DNA of 64,000 nucleotides from Saccharothrix violaceirubra (GTDB lineage: Bacteria > Actinomycetota > Actinomycetes > Mycobacteriales > Pseudonocardiaceae): assembly GCF_014203755.1 (NCBI RefSeq), contig NZ_JACHJS010000001.1:2542001-2606000 (forward strand), given 5' to 3'. How positions within the stretch are numbered: the stretch's first letter is position 1; every line of letters starts with the position of its first letter. Made by a program: the position numbers and the translations under genes. The notes below the pieces were generated by a model that saw nothing but the letters and a program-made list of their open reading frames with translations, searched no databases and was not told where the DNA came from. Below are positions 28,788-34,736 of this stretch, piece by piece.

Positions 28788-29893
28788 TCCCGTCATCTGT
28801 GCCCGACGAGGCGGCGAGTGTCGCGCTGATCGGGATCGACCTCGCCGACGGGAGGTGGTGCGCCGCGCTCGACCGTGCCTTCCTGCTCCCGGGCCTGCCC
28901 GTGAGGGACAGGCACGATCCGGCACGGCGGCTCGGGATCATCGCCCACACCCTGGCCTGCGCGGGCCGCGCCTCCGGAGCGAGGCACTATACGGCACTCG
29001 CCTGTCAAGCATTGCCCGGAGGCGGTGATCAGCTCCGGTGGATCGCGGCGAGTCTCGGCGTGCCGTCCCGTGCGGGCTGCGACAGGACCGCGCCCGTTCG
29101 GCAGGGGACATCGCGGTCGCGAGGGATCGGCATCGACGCGGCGCGGGCGGTGGGGCGCGCGGAGGAGGCGTTGGCGTGGCTGGACCACACCGCTACCCGG
29201 TCACCCCGCGCGGACGCCTGGGCGCGGATGGTGTCGTGGTGCGAAGCCCGGGACTCGGCGCGTCTTGACGGGGTCCACGCCGCCCTGCTGGAGTTTCTTC
29301 ACCGCGACCTTCCCCCGTCGGGCAATCATCCCGTCTTCATCGACCCCGACCTCGTCCCCTACCTCGCCCCGCCCGCGGACGTGACCCGATCCCCGCCCGA
29401 CGACCTCGTCGACATCGCGGGCCGCCACTTCCTCCGGAGGTCGACCACCCCACACACGGAGCTGGCCGCCGACCTCTCCCGACACCTGTCCGGACCCTGG
29501 CTGCCGATTCAGGGAGCACTCGCCGACCGCCACCGCGCCGTCGACACCGCGACCGAGGTCGAACCGTTCACCCGGCTGATCGCCGACGCGACCACCGCCG
29601 CCTGTCACACCGCCGTGAACGCCTTGCACGACCTCGACCTGCTGTACCGCCGGCTCACCACTCGGCTGCCGTCCGGGCGCCTGTCCCGCCTGGCCCTGCG
29701 TGACCTGTTCACCCAGGGCCTGGTCACCGCCCCTGCCCTCGCCCGGCGGCACCCCATGTGCGCGAAAAGTGCCCACAACGTCCTCGACCGGTTCCTCGAC
29801 CTCGGCCTGGCGGTGCCTTACGACCACCGCCACTATGCCCGAGCCGTCTACAACCCCGACCTGATCGATCTGCTCACCCGAGTCCGGGGGTAG
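28784..29893 (+). CDS. Unrecognised protein with C-terminal winged-helix-like segment
   Basis: A 369-residue protein without a recognised family over most of its length. The last ~80 residues (LSRLALRDLFTQGLVTAPAL...AKSAHNVLDRFLDLGLAVPYD...RAVYNPDLIDLL) resemble the winged-helix tail of some Fic-family proteins; no HPFxxGNG Fic motif is present upstream. It is the last gene of the small-protein operon (GTGA overlap). Its final ~130 bp are duplicated at 32596 in a truncated, fused copy. Confidence 0.6.
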   Translation: MIPSSVPDEAASVALIGIDLADGRWCAALDRAFLLPGLPVRDRHDPARRLGIIAHTLACAGRASGARHYTALACQALPGGGDQLRWIAASLGVPSRAGCDRTAPVRQGTSRSRGIGIDAARAVGRAEEALAWLDHTATRSPRADAWARMVSWCEARDSARLDGVHAALLEFLHRDLPPSGNHPVFIDPDLVPYLAPPADVTRSPPDDLVDIAGRHFLRRSTTPHTELAADLSRHLSGPWLPIQGALADRHRAVDTATEVEPFTRLIADATTAACHTAVNALHDLDLLYRRLTTRLPSGRLSRLALRDLFTQGLVTAPALARRHPMCAKSAHNVLDRFLDLGLAVPYDHRHYARAVYNPDLIDLLTRVRG

Positions 29894-30144
29894 GTCAGCG
29901 GGTCGGGGTGGGGGAGCCGGGCATCATGCCCGACATGCCCGACATGCCCGGCGGGAACGGGCCGGTCATCGCGTTGTCGTCGTTGCCGGTGACCTCGTCC
30001 GTCAGGTCCAGCGCGATGCCGAACGTGGCGCGGTGGCCGCGGCCCACCCGGCGGGGGTTGAGGAGTAGTTGGTCGCCGCCCGCCTGGTAGATCACGTCCG
30101 CCGCGTTGGTCGTGTCCTGGGGGCCGTTCGGCCTGTACGGCCCG
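29763..30144 (+). repeat. Direct duplication A, left copy
   Basis: About 380 bp matching, with scattered substitutions, the right copy at about 32596-32961 in the same orientation. It covers the 3' end of the 369-residue gene and the 3' part of an intradiol dioxygenase gene. The two copies bracket about 2.4 kb containing the flavoprotein and XRE genes. The ends are approximate, judged by eye. Confidence 0.85.
29895..30144 (-). pseudogene. Remnant of intradiol dioxygenase, C-terminal part
   Basis: The translated remnant (IYQAGGDQLLLNPRRVGRGH through FPPGMSGMSGMM...TPTR) matches the C-terminus of the intact dioxygenase ending at 32716. It lacks the N-terminal two thirds, including the export signal and iron ligands. 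A short extra GMS repeat distinguishes the copy. It is a by-product of duplication A. Confidence 0.85.
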
Positions 30145-30145
30145 T

Positions 30146-30199
30146 CAGGTAGGCCGCGTCGAAGTAGCGCAGCCGCTCGGGAGCCGACTCGCCTTCCGC
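30146..30199 (-). pseudogene. 54-bp fragment of the zinc-ribbon XRE gene
   Basis: Nearly identical to 26670-26723 inside the XRE gene; the peptide GESAPERLRYFDAAYL matches GESAPEWLRYFDAAYL. It abuts the dioxygenase remnant at a shared CAGGTA, which both parent genes contain, suggesting a micro-homology junction. From 30200 to 30390 I see no gene or structure. Confidence 0.8.
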
Positions 30200-30390
30200 G
30201 TGATCACCTGGTTGCCGAGCACTTTGGGCCGAACCCGAGATCACTGCCACTGTGTCGGTCGACGGCACACCCGAGTACTTCGAGTGGTTGAGTCGGACCG
30301 TCGCTTCGGAATCCTGAGCGTCGCGGGACCCGTCGGCCGACGAGCGGGCACGTCGTTCGCCACGCGTGGGGCAAACGCGGTCGGTCGGGA

Positions 30391-30933
30391 TCAGTCGCCC
30401 ACTGTTCGCCGGGTGGTGTGCGGTCGTGGTTCGTGTGTGCGGGTGAGGTCGTCGAGGGTGGCTGCCACCAGCTCCCAGTCGAAGGTGGTCTGCCCCTCGG
30501 GCGTCCGGGTCGTGACGGCGTCGGGGTCGAGGAGGTGGACGCCGGCGACGGTGAGGGTGTGGGTGCTGCGCGGGTAGGCGGGGTGGTCGCGCAGGGCTTG
30601 CTTGACGCAGGGGGCGGCGACGATCGGCAGGTCGGCGGCGAGGAGTTCGGCGAGTACCGACAGGGCGTGGTTGTCGGCGATGCCGGCGGCCCACTTGTTG
30701 AGGGTGTTGAACGTGGCCGGGGCGACCAGGACTGCGTCGGCGCGGGGTGCGGGGTCGGATCGGTCACGGGGATGGCCGGGTTCGTGGCGGGCGGGGGTGG
30801 TCAGCCAGGTGGCGGCGGTGGGGGTGGCGAGGAGGTGGACGTTCCATCCGGCCTCGTGCACGCGGTGGACGAGGCTGTCGACGTGCAGTGCGGGTGGTGC
30901 GGCGCAGACGACGAGGTGGAGGGTGCGGTTCAC
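30391..30933 (-). CDS. Flavoprotein (HFCD family)
   Basis: A 180-residue protein of the homo-oligomeric flavin-containing Cys decarboxylase fold: LHLVVCAAPPALHVDSLVHR, ADAVLVAPATFNTLNKWAAG with the conserved APAT-N, and PIVAAPCVKQAL. Such proteins decarboxylate Cys-containing peptides or pantothenoylcysteine, but stand-alone actinobacterial members are mostly uncharacterised. Its GTG overlaps the stop of the XRE gene, a pairing common in these genomes. Confidence 0.82.
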   Translation of the reverse strand: MNRTLHLVVCAAPPALHVDSLVHRVHEAGWNVHLLATPTAATWLTTPARHEPGHPRDRSDPAPRADAVLVAPATFNTLNKWAAGIADNHALSVLAELLAADLPIVAAPCVKQALRDHPAYPRSTHTLTVAGVHLLDPDAVTTRTPEGQTTFDWELVAATLDDLTRTHEPRPHTTRRTVGD

Positions 30934-32246
30934 GCGATCACCCCGGTCCGGACGCCGAGCGGTCGCAGCCCCGGTGTCCTCGTGACGCGCTCGCGGGAAA
31001 GCAGTTCCCGCAGGACGGCTTTGCCCTGGCAGTCGGTGGCGACGAGTTGGGGTGCGAAGCGCTCGGCTTCAAGCAGGTGGATCACCGCGAGGGCGTCCTC
31101 ACGTCGGCGGGTGTGCGCCCAGGCGTTGTCCAGATGGAAGCGGCCCCGACGACCGTGCAGGCCCGGCGGGAGCACGGTGACGTCGACCTCGGCCGCCTCG
31201 GCGAGCACGAGGTCGGGGTCGCCGACGGCCACGGCGACGCCGACGCGGTGGATGCTGACATTGGTCGGCCCGAACGCGGTATGCCCGATGTTCACCTCGC
31301 CGCGTAGCGCCTCGGCGAGTCGACCGGCCCGGTCCAGTCGCTGCCGGGCGCCGCGGATGTCGCCGTCGCGGGCGGCGAGGACCGCGGCGAGCAAGGTGGT
31401 CATGCCCTGCCAGGTGAGGGTGTGCGGGTCGTGGCCGCGCAGGGAGTCGGCGGTGTCGAGCGCGTGGCTTTCGGCGCGTTCGGCGTCGTCCAGTCGGATC
31501 AGGGCGCAGGAGAGTTGGTAGGCGGCCGACGCGCGGCCGAACGGATCGCCGGCTTCTTCCGCGGCGTGCCGTGCGCGTTCGGCCGCCTCGAAAGCGGTGA
31601 TCCCGTCGCCGCGTTTGGTGGCCACTTTGGCATGCACGACGGCTGCCTGGCACCGCAACCGCAACAACCGTCGGCGATCCCCGCCGGAGTCGGCGAGCAA
31701 CGCCTCGACGGTGTCGGCGACCTCGGGCAGGTGCTCTTCCACCTCGGCGTACTGGGCGGCCTGGTAATCGCGGTGGAGACGCTCGACGGACGCCGCCGCG
31801 TGGAAGATCGCCGAATCGACCGCCATCGACCGATCGTGATGCGGTCGGACATCGTCGTGTGACGACCGGGCTCGCATCGATTCCCGGTCCTGCTCGGATC
31901 GCGTGCCGCCGTGGAACGGCGAATCGGGCCGGGTGTCGGCTGTGTCGGAATCCGCAACGGCCTCCACGGTCTGCATGCGCAGGTTTATGCGTTCCTCTTT
32001 GGCTTTCTCTCGTAGTGCGACAAGGGCCCCGCGTGCGTCGAGGGCGGTGTCGAGTGCCCTGACCAGATCGATCGACGGCAGGTTGTGGTTGGGGCGTTCG
32101 GCCCGGGAGACGTACTGGCGGGTGTAGCCGATCAGGCGGGCGAGCTTCGGCTGGCTGAGTCCTGCCTGGTCGCGGCGTTGTCGGATCTGGCGGGCGAGTT
32201 CCTCGCCTGCGCTTTCGGGTGCCGGTGGGATCTGGTCGTCGTTCAC
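30930..32246 (-). CDS. XRE-family regulator with TPR-like region
   Basis: About 438 residues: an N-terminal HTH (QIRQRRDQAGLSQPKLARLI then YTRQYVSRAERPNHNLPS), a Ser/Asp-rich linker, and TPR-like helices (AAQYAEVEEHLPEVADTVEALL, RASAAYQLSCALIRLDDAERAESHALDTA in pieces). The GTG beginning VNDDQIPPAPE is preferred; a TTG 48 nt upstream is the alternative. It heads a two-gene unit with the flavoprotein and probably controls it. The pair sits between the two copies of duplication A. Confidence 0.83.
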   Translation of the reverse strand: MNDDQIPPAPESAGEELARQIRQRRDQAGLSQPKLARLIGYTRQYVSRAERPNHNLPSIDLVRALDTALDARGALVALREKAKEERINLRMQTVEAVADSDTADTRPDSPFHGGTRSEQDRESMRARSSHDDVRPHHDRSMAVDSAIFHAAASVERLHRDYQAAQYAEVEEHLPEVADTVEALLADSGGDRRRLLRLRCQAAVVHAKVATKRGDGITAFEAAERARHAAEEAGDPFGRASAAYQLSCALIRLDDAERAESHALDTADSLRGHDPHTLTWQGMTTLLAAVLAARDGDIRGARQRLDRAGRLAEALRGEVNIGHTAFGPTNVSIHRVGVAVAVGDPDLVLAEAAEVDVTVLPPGLHGRRGRFHLDNAWAHTRRREDALAVIHLLEAERFAPQLVATDCQGKAVLRELLSRERVTRTPGLRPLGVRTGVIA

Positions 32247-32372
32247 GGTGACCGCCTGCGCGAAGTGGGGGCAACTGCTGATTGCTGGGGGCAAACCGGG
32301 GGCAACAGCATGGTTGACCCTGCCCGATCATAGCGCGCCCGGATTGAATGATCGCTGTCGCCGGATTCGGGA

Positions 32373-32807
32373 TTGGAGGTCGTGGTGGACGGTGGTGAAG
32401 GGTCGTCGGTTCGTGGTGTGCGGTTGTTGGACGATCGGGAACTTTCGGGCATGCGGTCGGATTTGACTGAGGTGGTGGAGTATCGGAAGTCGGGGTTGAG
32501 TCTGAACTGGATCGTGGGGTGTCCGTTGGATTGCGGGTACTGCGTGCGGCGCCTGTTCGGGAATTTCGGGATGAAGGTGCCGCGGGCGGTAGTGCCGAAA
32601 AGTGCCCGCGACGTCCTCGACGGGTTCCTCGACCTCGGCCTGGCGGTGCCTGACGACCTCCGCCACTATGCCCGAGCCGTCTACAACCCCGACCTGATCG
32701 ATCTGCTCACCCGAGTCAGCGGGTCGGTGTGGGGAAGGTGCCGGGCATCATGCTCGGCATGCCCGGTGGGAACGGGCCGGTCATCGCGTTGTCGTCGTTG
32801 CCGGTGA
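32373..32807 (+). pseudogene. Truncated radical SAM gene fused to a duplicated gene end
   Basis: The first ~72 codons encode a radical SAM N-terminus with the CxxxCxxC cluster motif (IVGCPLDCGYCVRRLFGNFG). At about 32590 the frame passes directly into a copy of the 369-residue gene's C-terminus (SARDVLDGFLDLGLAVPDD...LIDLLTRV) and then antisense dioxygenase sequence. More than two thirds of a normal radical SAM protein is missing. The open frame could give a 144-residue chimera, but function is unlikely. Confidence 0.8.
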
Positions 32808-32961
32808 CCTTGTCCGTCAAGTCCAGCGCGATGCCGAATGTGGCGCGGTGGCCGCGGCCCACTCGGCGCGGGTTGAGGAGTAGTTGGTCGCCGCCCGCCT
32901 GGTAGATCACGTCCGCCGCGTTCGTCGTGTCCTGCGGACCGTTGGGCTTGTACGGGCCTGT
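32596..32961 (+). repeat. Direct duplication A, right copy
   Basis: Partner of the copy at 29763-30144, same orientation. Here the dioxygenase part belongs to the intact gene, while the 369-residue gene part is truncated and fused to the radical SAM fragment. So the left copy keeps one parent gene intact and the right copy keeps the other, as expected if a block was inserted by recombination within a homologous segment. Confidence 0.85.
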
Positions 32962-33528
32962 GGCCAGGTACTGCGCGGTGAACGTCTCCGGCAGGTAGAG
33001 CTGTGACGTGAACTCGTACGGGATGTTCGTCGCGCCCGTCGTCCTGATCTTCACGTGGTAGTGGACGGTCCTGCCCTTGTACCAGCCCGGCAGGATCGTG
33101 ACGAAGCGTACGCGGCCGGCACGGTCCGTGACCTGGAGTCCGCGTAGGAACTTGGTGCCCTGGGTGCCTTCCGACGCGATGTCCGAGTACTTCCCCTTCG
33201 CGTCGGCGTGCCACAGGTCGACGATCGCGCCCTGTAGAGGTACGCAGTCCTTGCCTTCCAGGCGCGACACGACAAGGTCGAGGGTGAACAGGGTCCCCTC
33301 GCACAGCAGGCCGGTCGACGGCTCCAGGCGCAGGTCGGAGCGTTTGAGGCCCTCGTCGACGAAGTACGGGCCCTCCATCTGCTCCGGGACCACCACGCAG
33401 TCGGGGGCGCCCGCCGAAGCGGTCGCGATGCCCACGCCCGCCAGGGTGGCCGTGCCCGCCAGGCCGAGTAGTGCCAGGGCCTGACGCCGGCCGAGGACTC
33501 GGCCGACCGGTTCGTCGTCGTCGTGCAT
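32716..33528 (-). CDS. Exported intradiol ring-cleavage dioxygenase-like protein
   Basis: A 270-residue protein with an N-terminal twin-Arg type signal (GRRQALALLGLAGTATLAGV). The catechol-dioxygenase-like fold follows: PEQMEGPYFVDEGLKRSDLR, VDLWHADAKGKYSD, then LPGWYKGRTVHYHVK, which carries the expected Tyr and His-x-His iron ligands. Secreted members are widespread in actinomycetes with unclear substrates. The Met/Gly/Pro-rich tail is unusual. The 3' quarter is duplicated at 29895. Confidence 0.85.
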   Translation of the reverse strand: MHDDDEPVGRVLGRRQALALLGLAGTATLAGVGIATASAGAPDCVVVPEQMEGPYFVDEGLKRSDLRLEPSTGLLCEGTLFTLDLVVSRLEGKDCVPLQGAIVDLWHADAKGKYSDIASEGTQGTKFLRGLQVTDRAGRVRFVTILPGWYKGRTVHYHVKIRTTGATNIPYEFTSQLYLPETFTAQYLATGPYKPNGPQDTTNAADVIYQAGGDQLLLNPRRVGRGHRATFGIALDLTDKVTGNDDNAMTGPFPPGMPSMMPGTFPTPTR

Positions 33529-33708
33529 TGATCAACCTCGAAACTGTCGCGGTGGTCCGTGAAGTGTGAACGTCGCTCACCTCGACCTGAAGGCCCCGGT
33601 CTTCTGGATCGCTTCCGACCGCGTCCGTTCGGAATACCGTCGCAACGTCGTAACACGGCCGCGCGAAGACCAGGTGTCCGCACTGGTGCGGCGGAGACGG
33701 GGTGGTCT

Positions 33709-34452
33709 GTGGTGGTGGTCGTGCTGGGCCGGCCCGGTGTGCTCGTCGACGGTGTGGTCGTCCACCCCGCCCGGCGGCGGGTGCGGTTGCTCCTCGGGTT
33801 GCTCGCGGTGCGGGCCGATCGGGCGCTGTCGTCGGAGTGGTTGATCGACGCGCTGTGGCCCGGACGGCCGCCCGTGTCGGCGGCGGCGAACGTCCGTTCG
33901 CACCTGGCCGAGCTGCGCCGCGTGCTGCGGGCCGCCGACCCGGACGGTCCCGGGATCGTCGCTTCCGGTGACGGGTACGTGCTCGTCTCGGGTGTGGACG
34001 GGGTCGACGTGACGCGGTTCCGAAGGCTCAAGAGCGAAGGGCGGACCTTACGGTGTGCGGGGGCGTACGGAGCCGCCGCGCGCTGTCTCACCGACGCCGT
34101 CGACTTGTGGCGGGGGCCGGTGATGTCCGGTGTCCCGGTGCCCGACGCGGTGCGCGCGGACGTCACCGTGCTCGACGAACAACGGGTCGACGCCTGGGAA
34201 GAGCTGATGGACGTCCGGCTCGCGCTCGGCGCGCACCAGGACCTCGTGCCCGTGCTGGCCGGTCTGGTCGTCGAGCACCCGTTGCGTGAACGCCTCTGGT
34301 GTCAGCTCGTCACGGCGTTGTGCGGCGCGGGCCGTCGGTCCGAGGCGGTCGCGGTCTACCAACGCCTGGTCCGGGTGCTCGACACCGAACTCGGGGTCGA
34401 GCCGTGCCCGGAGAGCCGGGCCCTGTACGAGGCGATCCGGGGGAGGGCGTGA
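33709..34452 (+). CDS. SARP/BTAD-family regulator
   Basis: A 247-residue SARP: an OmpR-type winged helix (RVRLLLGLLAVRADRALSSE, WLIDALWPGRPPVSAAANVRSH split, LRRVL) then a bacterial transcriptional activation domain (LLTDAVDLW-like CLTDAVDLWRGPVM, LVEHPLRERLWCQLVTALCG, VYQRLVRVLDTELGVEP). The GTG run VVVVVLGRPGV was taken as start. It lies 87 nt upstream of the lanthipeptide precursor on the same strand and is the likely activator; direct repeats occur in that gap. Confidence 0.87.
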   Translation: MVVVVLGRPGVLVDGVVVHPARRRVRLLLGLLAVRADRALSSEWLIDALWPGRPPVSAAANVRSHLAELRRVLRAADPDGPGIVASGDGYVLVSGVDGVDVTRFRRLKSEGRTLRCAGAYGAAARCLTDAVDLWRGPVMSGVPVPDAVRADVTVLDEQRVDAWEELMDVRLALGAHQDLVPVLAGLVVEHPLRERLWCQLVTALCGAGRRSEAVAVYQRLVRVLDTELGVEPCPESRALYEAIRGRA

Positions 34453-34473
34453 CAGGAAGCGCGGAGGCGACTT

Positions 34474-34511
34474 CGTTGTGTACGCGTCCGTGTACACGGC
34501 ATTTCTACACT
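34474..34511 (+). promoter_or_regulatory. Candidate SARP-dependent promoter of the lanthipeptide genes
   Basis: GTGTAC occurs twice, at 34478 and 34490, and a related CGT element recurs with an 11-bp step (34474, 34485). A -10-like TACACT lies at 34506-34511, nine bases after the second repeat, and there is no good -35. SARP sites are direct repeats with about 11-bp pitch lying roughly 8 bp from the -10, so this arrangement fits. Confidence 0.5.
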
Positions 34512-34539
34512 TCCGGCTCCGTCAACGAAAGGAGTGCTC

Positions 34540-34731
34540 ATGACCACCGCACTGCTGCCCGACGCCGAGGAACTGGTCGCCCGCTGGCGCGCGGGCCTGG
34601 ACGGGATCGACAACCCGGCCGGTCCGCTGTTCGCCAACGGCGAGTTCGCCGAGGGCGACATCGTCGCCTGCAACCCGCCCGGCAGCCGCTGTTCGGCCTG
34701 CACGGCGTCACGTCCCGTGTACTGCTGCTGA
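34540..34731 (+). CDS. lanA: Class II lanthipeptide precursor
   Basis: A 63-residue peptide with an acidic/helical leader (MTTALLPDAEELVARWRAGL... then GEFAEGDIVA) and a C-terminal CNPPGSRC-SACTASRPVYCC holding five Cys and four Ser/Thr. AAAGGAG lies 6-7 nt before the ATG. LanM starts 5 nt after its stop. The leader end is uncertain: IVA before the first Cys would fit an A-x-A type cleavage, and there is no GG/GA site. No known mature lantibiotic matches from memory. Confidence 0.83.
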   Translation: MTTALLPDAEELVARWRAGLDGIDNPAGPLFANGEFAEGDIVACNPPGSRCSACTASRPVYCC

Positions 34732-34736
34732 CCACG

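Noticed and set aside
27711..28920. Long N-terminal extension of the zinc-ribbon XRE protein to about 28925
   Set aside because: It runs antisense to three small genes with their own ribosome sites, and AGGAG precedes the internal ATG.
29895..30095. The 66-codon frame as a small gene
   Set aside because: It is plainly the C-terminus of the nearby dioxygenase, so it was called a remnant.
34299..34736. Extended LanM reading frame
   Set aside because: It would overlap the SARP and precursor genes in another phase; LanM homology begins after the precursor stop.
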